From: an uncultured Bacteroides sp.
GTDB lineage: Bacteria > Bacteroidota > Bacteroidia > Bacteroidales > Bacteroidaceae
Reading direction: 5' to 3'
Assembly: GCA_947646015.1 (NCBI GenBank)
Contig: CANSEY010000002.1
Span: 62,001 to 126,000, forward strand
DNA: 64,000 nt
Program-made: the position numbers and the translations under genes
Shown: positions 36,214 to 45,861 of the stretch, piece after piece
How the letters are laid out: every line of letters starts with the position of its first letter
How positions within the stretch are numbered: position 1 is the stretch's first letter
The notes under the pieces: model-generated
What the model was told of the DNA's origin: nothing
The model's input: the letters and a program-made list of their open reading frames with translations, nothing else
Database searches by the model: none

Positions 36214-36927
36214 ATGACAAAGAGGCTGACGAAAATTGGTGTAAACCCTGATTTTCAGGAATTATCTTCGTTTGTACATGAGCTCCCTACTGTATTCGAA
36301 ACAGGGGGTAAAGTGATTTACAAAGGACGTAACGAGCTTAAAGAGTTTGATGTAGAGGGTAAGAAGCTGATTGTAAAGTCCTACCAATTACCTCATCTGT
36401 TGAATCGTATTATCTATAATTTTTTTCGTGCCTCAAAGGCCAAACGTTCGTATTCCTATGCTTTGATGCTCCGTAAATTGGGTATCGGATCACCGGCGCC
36501 TGTGGGATATTATTCTACAGGTTCATGGCTTTTGTTCGGTAGAAGTTATTTTGTGTGTTTGAAGTCAGATTGTCCTTATACATATCGTGACTTTGAAAAA
36601 ACGGTGTTTCCGAATCAGGAGCAGATCTTACGTGCCATAGCCCGGACTACAGCCATGTTGCATGAGAATGGACTGTTGCACAAGGATTACTCTGCCGGTA
36701 ACATTCTTTTTCGAACAATTGATGAAAAAGTAGAAGTGGAGATCATCGATTTAAACCGTATGCGTTTTGGAAATGTGGGTATAGAAGCGGGATGTAAAAA
36801 TTTTGAGCGTCTTCCCGGTACTCATGAGATGTTTGCCATATTAGCCGAAGAGTACGCCAAAGCCCGTGGCTTTGACGTACAAACTTGTTTGGAACTTATT
36901 GAGCAAGCTCATAGTCTTTCAGATTAA
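36214..36927 (+). CDS. Lipopolysaccharide kinase-like protein (Kdo kinase/InaA family)
   Basis: This 237-residue protein has a RIO/eukaryotic-type kinase fold with the catalytic loop LLHKDYSAGNILFRT (HKD in place of HRD) and a metal motif IIDLNRMRFG. Lys in the N-terminal lobe and the VGYYSTGSWLLFGRSYFV strand region match the KdkA/InaA-type Kdo kinases that phosphorylate LPS core sugar. It is encoded 4 nt after a GT2 gene. Its 3' end overlaps the convergent GT8 gene by 32 nt. LPS-core phosphorylation is a family-based inference. Confidence 0.8.
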   Translation: MTKRLTKIGVNPDFQELSSFVHELPTVFETGGKVIYKGRNELKEFDVEGKKLIVKSYQLPHLLNRIIYNFFRASKAKRSYSYALMLRKLGIGSPAPVGYYSTGSWLLFGRSYFVCLKSDCPYTYRDFEKTVFPNQEQILRAIARTTAMLHENGLLHKDYSAGNILFRTIDEKVEVEIIDLNRMRFGNVGIEAGCKNFERLPGTHEMFAILAEEYAKARGFDVQTCLELIEQAHSLSD

Positions 36928-37831
36928 TATATTTTGATTTTTTTATTCCTGTTATGTAGAGGAGTCTTTTGAATCCGGTGATGACACGTGTCTGAAAGTC
37001 AATAATAGGGCGTGTTCCTTTCCATGGTGTCATGTCGAGGTATTTAAAATATTCTTGTTTCAAAGGGTGCATACTGTCATAATTCCATGGCTTTTTATTG
37101 GTATAATGAAGAATTGCCGGGTGCAGTAAAGCTTCTTTTAAGCCGCTATGCTCTTTCACCTTGTGACTGTAAGTTCGGCGGTAGAACGTGTCTTGCACAT
37201 TCCAGCGGAAAGGTACGAATAATTTGTTCTTATACAACAGTGCATTGAGAAGATCTTGATCATTGAACCGGATACGATCGGAATGTGCCAGAAAATACTG
37301 TTCACACATTTCGTCTATTTTGTGTTCCCTCCAATACTTCAGGTTGATCAATAATACTCCGGCATTAAAATAAGAGTACTTCTTGTCGTATTGCAAACGG
37401 GAATAGTATTCCTCTTCGTCACTACCGATATCTTCTATACATCCTATTGCATATTGCGTAATATCTGTATTCCAGAATTCACTTATATCATTCAGGACCA
37501 CAATGTCACAGTCTATATATAGGATTTTGTCAATATTTACAGGCAGTATCCGGGATAAGAGACAACGATAGTATGTTGCAATCGAAATTCTGTTTCCACT
37601 TTTCTTGATGGAAAAATTGTTTAAAAGATCTTTTTCCGGGAAATAAAAACAGATTTTGTTTCCGTATGACTCTGCAATGCTGGAAAGTGCTTTTTGATCG
37701 GCCTCCGGCAAAGTACTGGCTATGATATGAACACAAAATTCAGAATTACGATTGTTGGCGAACAATGAAGTCAGGGTTACAGCACAGTGAATCGTAAAGT
37801 TAGAGTCGATGTTACATGCAATGTGTATCAT
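36896..37831 (-). CDS. Glycosyltransferase family 8 protein
   Basis: This 311-residue protein has a GT8 retaining-transferase layout: a start with IHIACNIDSNFTIHCAVTL, the metal motif YIDCDIVVLND (about 100-110), then FNAGVLLINLKYWREH (about 159) and LHYTNKKPWNY near the C terminus. This matches LPS 1,3- or 1,2-glucosyl/galactosyltransferases such as WaaJ/RfaI. It is the last gene of a three-gene minus-strand operon. The terminal 32 nt overlap the kinase gene in antisense. Confidence 0.87.
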   Translation of the reverse strand: MIHIACNIDSNFTIHCAVTLTSLFANNRNSEFCVHIIASTLPEADQKALSSIAESYGNKICFYFPEKDLLNNFSIKKSGNRISIATYYRCLLSRILPVNIDKILYIDCDIVVLNDISEFWNTDITQYAIGCIEDIGSDEEEYYSRLQYDKKYSYFNAGVLLINLKYWREHKIDEMCEQYFLAHSDRIRFNDQDLLNALLYKNKLFVPFRWNVQDTFYRRTYSHKVKEHSGLKEALLHPAILHYTNKKPWNYDSMHPLKQEYFKYLDMTPWKGTRPIIDFQTRVITGFKRLLYITGIKKSKYINLKDYELAQ

Positions 37832-37858
37832 GGTGATTGAGTTTATGGTTTGTAGTTA

Positions 37859-38881
37859 TTACATTTCTCCGCTTTGTCCAGTCGCTTTGAAATATTTGTC
37901 TAAAACAAGAAGTGAAATGAGTCTTTCCCGTTTCTTGTTCTGGAACTGTTTTATATATTCGTGGGCATGATCGATTATTTGTTGAGCCTTTTCCGGATGG
38001 TTTATGTAATAAGTGAGTTTCTCTTCAAAATCAGAGAAATCATTCTTGATTTCGATGTAATGGTAGTCGGGAATTAGTTTTCCTTCCATAAACCAGGTTT
38101 CGCAAGTAGGGCGGGTCATCACCGCAATAGAGTTGGAAGACATGACCCATTTCAGGTTAGATGCAACATCGTTCCCTTCAAGTGACAGAATAAATTTGTA
38201 TTCCAGATGTTCCCGGATCGTCTTCTTGGCAACCATCCATTCCTGAGGTATACCTGCTTCGTGACCTACTACTCCGCAGTCGCATAGAGGATGATTTATA
38301 TACATTTTTATAAATTGAGTCCGGATACGACTGTCACGGATCTTACCACGAAAAATGGCACAGTCCTTTTTGGTTGTGAAAGATCTTTTATCATTTACAA
38401 ACATAAAATGGCGAAGTGCATCTAATTTTAGGATAACGGAGTTTTGGTTATCACCGGCCAACAATCTGCTTTTTACAATGGTAGGTGAATCCGGTGTGAA
38501 ATAAACATCTCCCGGACAATATTGCCATCTTAAATCAGGACTGAACCAACGTGTATATTCTCTGGCATCAAAAAAGTAGGCCTTGTGAAAGTATGACATT
38601 TTGTAGTTGCCTAACTTTCCTCTGTATATCAGATACCTGATTTTATTTTCTACATGCGTTCCCTGCGGGATGGGATGATTATTTCCGGATAACCTGTTAT
38701 AATAACTAACACGCTCTTCAATATAGGCCCTGTCCGGACGTTTTGATAGTTGGGCGATTGTTCTCTTCAGCTGCATTCTATAAAAATAGGAGGGAATAGC
38801 CATCTTCAACATATCATAAGCGAAGTAGATGAATTTAGGCGGTTTCCCACTACGCAATTTATATACCAGACTGTCACCCAT
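37859..38881 (-). CDS. Glycosyltransferase family 90 (CAP10-like) protein
   Basis: This 340-residue protein matches the CAP10/LpsA family. Key features are a middle block with ILKLDALRHFMFVNDK, RGKIRDSRIRTQFIK and a C-terminal block SLEGNDVASNLKWVMSSNS with YHYIEIKNDFSDFEEKL. In bacteria, such enzymes (for example LpsA) add sugars to LPS; in eukaryotes the family adds xylose or glucose. It lies between GT2 and GT8 genes in one operon, with 2 nt before the next upstream gene. Confidence 0.85.
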   Translation of the reverse strand: MGDSLVYKLRSGKPPKFIYFAYDMLKMAIPSYFYRMQLKRTIAQLSKRPDRAYIEERVSYYNRLSGNNHPIPQGTHVENKIRYLIYRGKLGNYKMSYFHKAYFFDAREYTRWFSPDLRWQYCPGDVYFTPDSPTIVKSRLLAGDNQNSVILKLDALRHFMFVNDKRSFTTKKDCAIFRGKIRDSRIRTQFIKMYINHPLCDCGVVGHEAGIPQEWMVAKKTIREHLEYKFILSLEGNDVASNLKWVMSSNSIAVMTRPTCETWFMEGKLIPDYHYIEIKNDFSDFEEKLTYYINHPEKAQQIIDHAHEYIKQFQNKKRERLISLLVLDKYFKATGQSGEM

Positions 38882-38883
38882 TT

Positions 38884-39687
38884 TTATTCTTGTTTTAAGT
38901 ATTTACTTACTCCGTTTTCGCAGTAAACTATATTTTTTTCATTGTTTTTCCGGAAATATTCTGCATTCTTCTGGTCACTTTCCATGCTTTCGTGTCCATG
39001 CCACAAATGATATACGATGCCGGCGAACCTTAAAGAACGTTTTTTGCAGCCTTTCCGTTGTAAACGGTGAGTCAGGTCATCATCTTCTTTTCCCCAGCCT
39101 TCAAAAAATTCATCATATCCGTTAATTGCCAGAAAATCGGATCTCCAGAAAGACATGTTGCATCCCAGTCCGGAAGATACGTTCTTTTTGTATCTGTCAG
39201 CAAAGAAATTAGAAACCGGTGTAGAGTGAATTGCTGTCTCAGCCCTGTTTTGTATACCGATTGTCCAAGGATAAATTCTTCGGTTTACTTTTGATTTACA
39301 GATTTCTTCTGTTAGTTTCTGCCCCAGATTCACTCTGGTTCCCCTCAAATAATGTCCTGGTTTCGCTAATCGTTTGTGGTCTTCTACAAATTTGTTGTGG
39401 AGGAAGATATCTCCATCTATTTCAATGATATAATCTCCTGTTGCTGCCGCAACAGACTTGTTGCGCATCATAGCCAAGCGAAAACCTTTGTCTTCTTGCC
39501 ATAAATGTATAAGAGGCACCGGAAAATCTTTTTTGAAAGACTCTATTAAATCTTTGGTTTCTGAAGTGGAGCCATCATCGCCAACAATGACCTCGTCGGG
39601 CATAACGGTTTGGAAACGAACACTGTCCAGGCATACGGACAAAGCCTCCGGTCGATTGTAAGTAGAGATAATAAGAGTTGTTTTCAT
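38884..39687 (-). CDS. Glycosyltransferase family 2 protein with 7C domain
   Basis: This 267-residue protein has a classic GT2 start (TLIISTYNRPEALSVCLDSV), the DGSTSETK segment and the DxD motif in IIEIDGDIFLH. The C-terminal part has GYDEFFEGWGKEDDDL, the Glyco_transf_7C motif, where ED acts in catalysis. It is the first gene of the minus-strand operon with the GT90 and GT8 genes and has a -7 box at 39757. The substrate is not known. Confidence 0.88.
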   Translation of the reverse strand: MKTTLIISTYNRPEALSVCLDSVRFQTVMPDEVIVGDDGSTSETKDLIESFKKDFPVPLIHLWQEDKGFRLAMMRNKSVAAATGDYIIEIDGDIFLHNKFVEDHKRLAKPGHYLRGTRVNLGQKLTEEICKSKVNRRIYPWTIGIQNRAETAIHSTPVSNFFADRYKKNVSSGLGCNMSFWRSDFLAINGYDEFFEGWGKEDDDLTHRLQRKGCKKRSLRFAGIVYHLWHGHESMESDQKNAEYFRKNNEKNIVYCENGVSKYLKQE

Positions 39688-39756
39688 CTTAGTTCAGTTA
39701 TTATTTAAAACCGGAAAAAGCTTTATGTTACAGCTTCTTCCAAGGTGAGGATGATA

Positions 39757-39764
39757 CAAATGTA
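39757..39764 (-). promoter_or_regulatory. -7 box TACATTTG of the GT2-GT90-GT8 operon
   Basis: This is an exact TAnnTTTG match on the minus strand, 69 bp before the ATG at 39687. Confidence 0.55.
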
Positions 39765-39807
39765 ATACTTATTTTGAAATAAAGGACTTTTATATTGCTC
39801 TTATTGT

Positions 39808-40878
39808 TTAGATATAAAGAATTGATCTCATAGCCGTAGCCAAAGAGGTTGCCACTCGTCTTACAAAGAAGAATTCTGTTGTCGATTTTACCGTTCTTGC
39901 CGGAATATATTTTCTGTAGGTGATAATTACTGAGGCATACGCATTAAAATAATTATATACGAAAAAGCGTCTTAGGGTGGCTGCAACTCCTATTTCCCAA
40001 TTCCTTAAATAATCATAAGTATGTGCTATTTCGAAAGCATCATTGATATACTTCTTCTTTAACGAAGAAGGCGGCAAAATAATAATGTGATTAATAAAAT
40101 GAAACGTTTTTTGAACCAACTTTTTGGGCTTCCTTACTTTTATGTTATTTTCGGCAGCAAACTGAAATTGCTCATGTAACGCTTGCAAATATTGAAACTC
40201 TTTGAGCGGATTACGTGTGCTGTTTGTAATGCTGCCCGGTCGGGTTCGATAATGGTATTTAGGAGTCTGCAATAAAACGATTTTCCGGGCTTTATGAAAT
40301 ATTTTATAACATAAAGCTATGTCTTCAAAACTCCATCCTACCGGAAAACGGAGTTCTGTAAACAATTCACGTTTGAATAGTTTCTCCCAGATATAATTTT
40401 GGATTATTTTGTCTTCAATTAAAGTCGCTATTGCTTTTTGAGAACTAAAAATCTTTGTCTTTTTTGATTTATATTTTACTTTTGTTCTGTTGGGCAGTTC
40501 TGTATAGTGTGTACAAATTGAAATATCAGCTTGATGTTCGTATATCAAGTGATATAGAGTCTCGTACATATCCTCATCAACCCAGTCGTCACCATCAACA
40601 AAACCGATGTATTCTCCCGTAGCCACGTCTAACCCTGCATTACGTGCATCGCTGAGTCCTCCATTTCTTTTATGGATAACTTTAATCCGTTCGTCTTGTT
40701 CGGCAAATTCATCGCAGATAGCAGGCGAATGATCGGTTGAGCCGTCATCTACCAAGATGATTTCAATATTTTTGTAGGTCTGATTGATTAAGGATTGTAT
40801 GCATTCAGAAGCATATTCTGCTATATTGTATATAGGCACAATGATGCTAATAAGCGGCAGAGGTTTATTTACTTCCAT
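39808..40878 (-). CDS. Glycosyltransferase family 2 protein
   Basis: This 356-residue protein has a typical GT2 N-terminal half: ISIIVPIYNIAEYASECIQS, ILVDDGSTDHSPAICDEF, GLSDARNAGLDVATGEYIGF and VDGDDWVDEDMYE (DxD about 95). The C-terminal half is Lys/Arg-rich and helical, as in Bacteroides capsule or LPS transferases. It has its own -7 box 54 bp upstream and a separate transcript from the GT2-GT90-GT8 operon. The transferred sugar is not known. Confidence 0.88.
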   Translation of the reverse strand: MEVNKPLPLISIIVPIYNIAEYASECIQSLINQTYKNIEIILVDDGSTDHSPAICDEFAEQDERIKVIHKRNGGLSDARNAGLDVATGEYIGFVDGDDWVDEDMYETLYHLIYEHQADISICTHYTELPNRTKVKYKSKKTKIFSSQKAIATLIEDKIIQNYIWEKLFKRELFTELRFPVGWSFEDIALCYKIFHKARKIVLLQTPKYHYRTRPGSITNSTRNPLKEFQYLQALHEQFQFAAENNIKVRKPKKLVQKTFHFINHIIILPPSSLKKKYINDAFEIAHTYDYLRNWEIGVAATLRRFFVYNYFNAYASVIITYRKYIPARTVKSTTEFFFVRRVATSLATAMRSILYI

Positions 40879-40931
40879 TCTTTTAAGCAGGTTTAGGTAA
40901 TTGCTATATTCTATATTTTATATAGTTTGTG

Positions 40932-40939
40932 CAAAGATA
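40932..40939 (-). promoter_or_regulatory. -7 box TATCTTTG of the glycosyltransferase gene at 39808
   Basis: This is an exact TAnnTTTG match on the minus strand, 53 bp before the ATG at 40878. Confidence 0.6.
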
Positions 40940-41266
40940 GAACGTTTATATTAGAATGTTACTAAAAAATGGAGAAAAGTGGGATACTTTTATAATATTT
41001 AGAGGTTCTAAAACTAAATTGGGGTCTAAATGTAAGTGTAACAGCACTGTTTGTTCTTGTCGGCGAGTTATAATTTTTGCTATATGTGACTTTGATCGGA
41101 ATTAATAGGGGGGATAGCTTTTGTGGTGGAGAGTGATTGAAAATGGAATGATCTGTTTTAATATATTGGTTATTATTTCGATAACAAATGTTAGTTATTG
41201 GGCTTGAAGTAAGAAATATAGTGTAGGTTTATGCGATGATTTATAAATTCACTAAAGATTTTCTGT
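40940..41266. other. Intergenic gap with no gene seen
   Basis: This AT-rich stretch lies between two divergent promoters. No conserved reading frame, repeat or strong hairpin is visible. Confidence 0.5.
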
Positions 41267-41274
41267 TATCTTTG
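41267..41274 (+). promoter_or_regulatory. -7 box TATCTTTG of the ABC exporter gene
   Basis: This is an exact TAnnTTTG match 25 bp before the ATG at 41299. Confidence 0.65.
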
Positions 41275-41298
41275 TGCCCTAAACATAAATAAGATATA

Positions 41299-43134
41299 AT
41301 GAAGGAATTCTTTCAACTCATGCGGCGGTTTGTGTCGCCTTACAAGAAATTTCTGGGATGGGCTGTATTCTTAAACTTGCTGTCGGCTGTTTTTAATATA
41401 TTTTCGTTTACTTTATTGATTCCGATTCTTCAGATTCTTTTTAAGATGGACAATAAAGTCTATGAGTTTATTCCTTGGGATGCTGCGGGAGAGGGCTTGA
41501 AGGACATCGCTGTGAATAATTTCTATTATTATGTGACTCGGATGATTGAAATAAACGGTCCTTCTCTTACATTGCTGTTTTTGGGTTTGTTCCTGGCGTT
41601 CATGACTTTATTGAAAACATCGTGCTATTTTGCTTCTTCCGCAGTGATGATTCCTTTGCGTACGGGAGTCGTTCGTGATATCCGCATCATGGTTTATTCT
41701 AAAGTGATGAGTTTACCATTGGGTTTCTTTTCAGAAGAGCGCAAGGGAGACATCATTGCCCGTATGAGTGGTGATGTGGGTGAGGTTGAAAACTCGATTA
41801 CAAGTTCATTGGATATGTTGATCAAGAATCCGATTCTGATTGTCATGTATTTTGGAACGTTGATTATCACCAGTTGGCAACTGACTTTGTTTACATTGTT
41901 AGTGGTTCCGGGTATGGGATGGATCATGGGTAAAGTAGGTAAAAAATTAAAGAGGCAATCACTTGAGGCGCAGGCTAAATGGAGTGATACGATGTCTCAA
42001 CTTGAAGAAACTTTGGGGGGACTCCGTATTATTAAGGCTTTTATCGCCGAGCAAAAAATGATAAATCGTTTTACGGAATGCAGTAATGAGTTTCGTGACG
42101 CTACCAATAGGGTTGCCATGCGTCAGGCATTAGCGCATCCGATGAGTGAATTCTTGGGCACATTGCTTATTGTGGTTGTATTGTGGTTTGGCGGATCACT
42201 GATATTAGGAAATCACTCTTCCATTGATGCTCCTACATTTATCTTTTATATGGTAATTCTTTATAGCGTTATCAATCCCTTGAAGGAATTTTCGAAAGCC
42301 GGATATAATATCCCTAAGGGACTGGCTTCTATGGAGCGTGTCGATAAGATACTGAAAGCAGAAAATAAGATTGTGGAGATTCCGAACCCGAAACCGTTGA
42401 ATGGGTTGGAAGAACAAGTTGAGTTCAAAGATATTTCTTTCAGTTATGATGGGAAGAAAGAAGTACTTCAACATATTAACCTGACTGTACCCAAGGGTAA
42501 AACCGTTGCTTTGGTTGGGCAGTCCGGTTCAGGAAAGTCTACGTTGGTAGATTTATTGCCACGCTATCACGATGTGCAGGAAGGGACGATTACTATAGAC
42601 GGAGTCAATATCAAGGATGTTCGTATCTCTGATTTGCGCAGCCTGATAGGAAATGTCAATCAGGAAGCTATTTTGTTCAATGATACATTCTTCAATAATA
42701 TTGCTTTCGGCGTTGAGAACGCGACTATGGAGCAGGTGATTGAGGCCGCCAAAATAGCCAATGCACACGATTTTATCATGGAGAAAGAAGACGGTTACCA
42801 TACTAATATCGGTGACCGGGGCAGCAAGCTCTCCGGGGGCCAACGCCAGCGCATCAGCATAGCCCGTGCCATCTTGAAGAATCCTCCCATTTTGATTCTT
42901 GACGAGGCTACTTCCGCTTTGGATACTGAGTCAGAGCGTTTGGTACAGGAAGCGCTGGAGCGTTTGATGAAAACACGTACGACGATTGCTATTGCCCACC
43001 GCCTCTCTACCATCAAAAATGCAGATGAAATTTGTGTGCTGTACGAAGGGGAAATTGTAGAACGCGGAAAACACGAAGAATTATTGGCTAAAAACGGATA
43101 TTATAAACGACTGAATGATATGCAGTCACTATAG
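41299..43134 (+). CDS. MsbA-like ABC exporter (fused permease and ATPase)
   Basis: This 611-residue half-transporter has an N-terminal six-helix TM domain (about 15-330) and a C-terminal ATPase. Walker A is VGQSGSGKST (406-415), the signature is LSGGQ (511-515), Walker B is ILILDEATSA (531-540) and the switch His lies in IAIAHRLSTI. As a homodimer such proteins flip lipid A-core or other lipids across the inner membrane. Its position next to LPS-type glycosyltransferases and a kinase supports an MsbA-like role, though other lipid-linked substrates are possible. The outer-membrane gene follows after 2 nt. Confidence 0.9.
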   Translation: MKEFFQLMRRFVSPYKKFLGWAVFLNLLSAVFNIFSFTLLIPILQILFKMDNKVYEFIPWDAAGEGLKDIAVNNFYYYVTRMIEINGPSLTLLFLGLFLAFMTLLKTSCYFASSAVMIPLRTGVVRDIRIMVYSKVMSLPLGFFSEERKGDIIARMSGDVGEVENSITSSLDMLIKNPILIVMYFGTLIITSWQLTLFTLLVVPGMGWIMGKVGKKLKRQSLEAQAKWSDTMSQLEETLGGLRIIKAFIAEQKMINRFTECSNEFRDATNRVAMRQALAHPMSEFLGTLLIVVVLWFGGSLILGNHSSIDAPTFIFYMVILYSVINPLKEFSKAGYNIPKGLASMERVDKILKAENKIVEIPNPKPLNGLEEQVEFKDISFSYDGKKEVLQHINLTVPKGKTVALVGQSGSGKSTLVDLLPRYHDVQEGTITIDGVNIKDVRISDLRSLIGNVNQEAILFNDTFFNNIAFGVENATMEQVIEAAKIANAHDFIMEKEDGYHTNIGDRGSKLSGGQRQRISIARAILKNPPILILDEATSALDTESERLVQEALERLMKTRTTIAIAHRLSTIKNADEICVLYEGEIVERGKHEELLAKNGYYKRLNDMQSL

Positions 43135-43136
43135 AC

Positions 43137-44369
43137 ATGACAAAAAAATGGCAATATTTATGTAGATGCCTTTTAGTATTAGTTTTTATAGGAGGAGTTA
43201 TCCCCGCAAAGGCGCAACTGGTAGAGCGAGTTTGCCGTACCGATTATAAAATAAGCCCCGAACGAAAAGGAGAACTTCTTCTGGAGTTGGACAATATCAG
43301 CTTTTTCAAAGACAATGAATTTGCCGGTACAGTGATAAAAGGCTATTCATTGCCGGGACTCTGGATACAACCCAAATTTGTATATTATCCTTTGAAGAAT
43401 ATCAAATTGGAAGGAGGAGTCCATATGTTGTGGTTTAGTGGGGCTTATCGATATCCGAGTGTTTCTTATCAAGACATAGCACTGTGGAAAGGTGAACAAT
43501 ATCAGAAAGGTGCTCATCTTTTGCCTTTTTTCCGGGCACAAATATCGATGAAATCAGTAGACTTGATTTTAGGGAATATATATGGAGGCTCCAATCATGG
43601 ACTGATTGCACCTTTGTATAATCCGGAGTTGAATTTGACTGCCGATCCGGAGACGGGTTTTCAGGTATTGGCAGGTGCTCCCTGGATCGATCTGGATGCT
43701 TGGATTGATTGGCAGAGTTTTATCTTTCGGGATGATACTCATCAGGAAGCTTTTACTGTCGGATTATCTACACGGTTCAAGTTGAATGCCCCTTCTTCGA
43801 CTTTCCATTGCTATATTCCTTTGCAAATATTGGCGCAACATCGCGGAGGCGAGATCGACACGATTCGTGAGAGTTCAGTACAAACGTTGATGAACGGTGC
43901 CGTAGGGGCAGGAGTGACGTGGAACATCGATCGCCGGATCTTGAAGCGTGTTAATGTAGAACTTGATGCTGCCGGTTATTATCAACAGAAAGGTGAGTTA
44001 TGGCCTTATCATAAGGGCATTGGAGTCTATAGTAGTGCTTTTGTTGATTTGGGCAACTTCCGCGTAAAGATGGGGCATTGGATCTGCAACGATTTCATTA
44101 CGATGTTTGGGATTCCCTATTTCGGAACAGTATCTACCAAGAAAGAGGGTATGACTTATGATAAACCGCAAACTCTGTTTTATTCGATAGAGTATTCCCG
44201 CATGTTCGGGAAGCATTATGCACTGGGATTGAAGGCCGATGCATATCAGTTTTTCCCGGGGACAATGCGGAGTGCCAATGGAGAATTAACTTCTCCCGGT
44301 AGCACTACCAGTTTTTCTGTCGGAGTCTATTTCCGGATTAATCCATCATTTTTATTGAAGAAGTTTTAG
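43137..44369 (+). CDS. Exported outer-membrane beta-barrel-like protein, unknown function
   Basis: I do not recognise this 410-residue protein. It starts with a signal peptide (about 1-26, ending in AKAQ). Aromatic-rich alternating strands follow (LPGLWIQPKFVYYPLKNIKL, GAYRYPSVSYQDIALWKG) and continue to a terminal strand FSVGVYFRINPSFLLKKF ending in Phe, typical of an outer-membrane barrel. It starts 2 nt after the MsbA-like exporter gene, so the two are co-transcribed. An envelope-lipid or surface-glycan function is suggested by context only. Confidence 0.7.
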   Translation: MTKKWQYLCRCLLVLVFIGGVIPAKAQLVERVCRTDYKISPERKGELLLELDNISFFKDNEFAGTVIKGYSLPGLWIQPKFVYYPLKNIKLEGGVHMLWFSGAYRYPSVSYQDIALWKGEQYQKGAHLLPFFRAQISMKSVDLILGNIYGGSNHGLIAPLYNPELNLTADPETGFQVLAGAPWIDLDAWIDWQSFIFRDDTHQEAFTVGLSTRFKLNAPSSTFHCYIPLQILAQHRGGEIDTIRESSVQTLMNGAVGAGVTWNIDRRILKRVNVELDAAGYYQQKGELWPYHKGIGVYSSAFVDLGNFRVKMGHWICNDFITMFGIPYFGTVSTKKEGMTYDKPQTLFYSIEYSRMFGKHYALGLKADAYQFFPGTMRSANGELTSPGSTTSFSVGVYFRINPSFLLKKF

Positions 44370-44372
44370 AGT

Positions 44373-45002
44373 CTATTTTCTTCCGAAGTCTGCCGGGATT
44401 TCTCCCCATTCTCTGGTTTCCCATTTCAATATGGGAGTGGTATACTTATTTTCTTTAAGCCATTTTTCTGCGCGTTCTATCAATACAAACAGGGCTTCAG
44501 TTTCTGCCGTACGGGAGAGTTTCGTCTTGCATTTTTTTTGTTTCACCCAACTGATTGCGTTTGCACTGTCGCTATAGATTGGCATGTCGAACCCTTTCTG
44601 CTTCAGCAAAGCAAGACCGTGTACGAGTGCCAGAAACTCGCCGATATTGTTGGTACCTTTCATCGGGCCGAAATGAAAAATTTCTTGCCGGCTTGCCACG
44701 TGGACACCACGATACTCCATCGGGCCCGGATTGCCACTGCATGCAGCGTCCACAGCGAGGCTGTTTTCTATGACTGCTGCCGGTAGCATCTCAGTGGAAG
44801 GTCCGGTTGTTTTTTTCTTTGCATTTTTACCAATATAAGCATAAGGTGATGCAGCGAAAGCTCGTTCTGCTTCTTCCCGGTTATCAAAAGATTTATATTT
44901 GGCACTGTCATATCCCTTCACCTGAAGCTGACATTCGGTCCAGGAGGTATAAATACCAGGAGTGACTCCATCCCATACAACGTAAAATTTTTGTTTGCCC
45001 AT
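44373..45002 (-). CDS. Ribonuclease HI with N-terminal viroplasmin domain
   Basis: This 209-residue protein has a viroplasmin/caulimovirus-type N-terminal domain (about 1-50, FYVVWDGVTPGIYTSW and GYDSAKYKSFDNREEAERAF) that binds RNA-DNA hybrids. The RNase H domain (about 75-209) has the first catalytic Asp in AVDAACSGNPGPMEYRG, Glu in NNIGEFLALVHGL and Asp in PIYSDSANAISWVK. It removes RNA from hybrids during replication. It converges on the outer-membrane gene with only 3 nt between stops. Confidence 0.92.
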   Translation of the reverse strand: MGKQKFYVVWDGVTPGIYTSWTECQLQVKGYDSAKYKSFDNREEAERAFAASPYAYIGKNAKKKTTGPSTEMLPAAVIENSLAVDAACSGNPGPMEYRGVHVASRQEIFHFGPMKGTNNIGEFLALVHGLALLKQKGFDMPIYSDSANAISWVKQKKCKTKLSRTAETEALFVLIERAEKWLKENKYTTPILKWETREWGEIPADFGRK

Positions 45003-45121
45003 ATTTGATGTTTCAACTTATCGGGTGGTAAAGGTACGAATATATTCCATTACCGAACAACTTTCGTTTGTCAGTTGTTTTAATTTAAAAGAATCAATCT
45101 AATAAAGAAAGGAGTATTTTT

Positions 45122-45724
45122 ATGAAAAAATCCTTCGAAGAGGCCCTCAAACACAGAAGGACCTATTATTCGATAACAAACCAGTCTCCGGTTTCTGATG
45201 AGGAAATAGAGCGGATTGTCAATTTAGCTGTCACTCATGTGCCTTCTGCTTTCAACTCTCAATCGACTCGTGTAGTGCTATTGTTGGGTGAGAATCATAA
45301 GAAATTATGGCATATCGTAAAAGAAACATTGCGAAAGATCGTCCCACCGGAAGTTTTTAAAACGACGGAAGCCAAAATCGACAACTCTTTTGCAAGCGGA
45401 TACGGAACTGTTTTATTCTTCGAAGATCAGTCGGTCGTTAAGGGATTGCAGGAAGCATTCAGCAGTTATAAGGATAACTTCCCCGGGTGGTCGCTGCAGA
45501 CTTCTGCGATGCATCAGCTGGCTGTATGGACGATGTTGGAAGATGTCGGCTTCGGAGCTTCTTTGCAACATTACAATCCGCTGATCGATGAAGAAGTACG
45601 CCATACCTGGCATTTGCCTGAAGAGTGGCATCTGATTGCCGAAATGCCGTTTGGACTTCCGGTACAGGGACCTGGCGATAAAGATTTTAAAGATTTGGAT
45701 ACCCGGGTCAAGGTATTTAAATAA
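45122..45724 (+). CDS. Nitroreductase-family FMN protein
   Basis: This 200-residue protein matches the small nitroreductase-like family (FMN-binding oxidoreductases, COG3560 type). It shows an opening FEEALKHRRTYYSITNQSP, a HVPSAFNSQSTRVVLLLG cofactor segment and the C-terminal LIAEMPFGLPVQGPGDKD. The family reduces nitroaromatics or fatty-acid-derived compounds; its natural substrate here is unknown. It is monocistronic. An 835-bp gap with repeats follows before aroK. Confidence 0.88.
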   Translation: MKKSFEEALKHRRTYYSITNQSPVSDEEIERIVNLAVTHVPSAFNSQSTRVVLLLGENHKKLWHIVKETLRKIVPPEVFKTTEAKIDNSFASGYGTVLFFEDQSVVKGLQEAFSSYKDNFPGWSLQTSAMHQLAVWTMLEDVGFGASLQHYNPLIDEEVRHTWHLPEEWHLIAEMPFGLPVQGPGDKDFKDLDTRVKVFK

Positions 45725-45861
45725 GGTTTATTTGTTTCACCGAAGGAGGGGATATCGTTTTATCTTTGGTCAAGACTTGTTGAGTAGCATTACATCGCTT
45801 TGTGTGCAATGTGTTATGATTAAGTCTTTTATGAAAAAGAACGGCATCCTTATCCGAGTTT

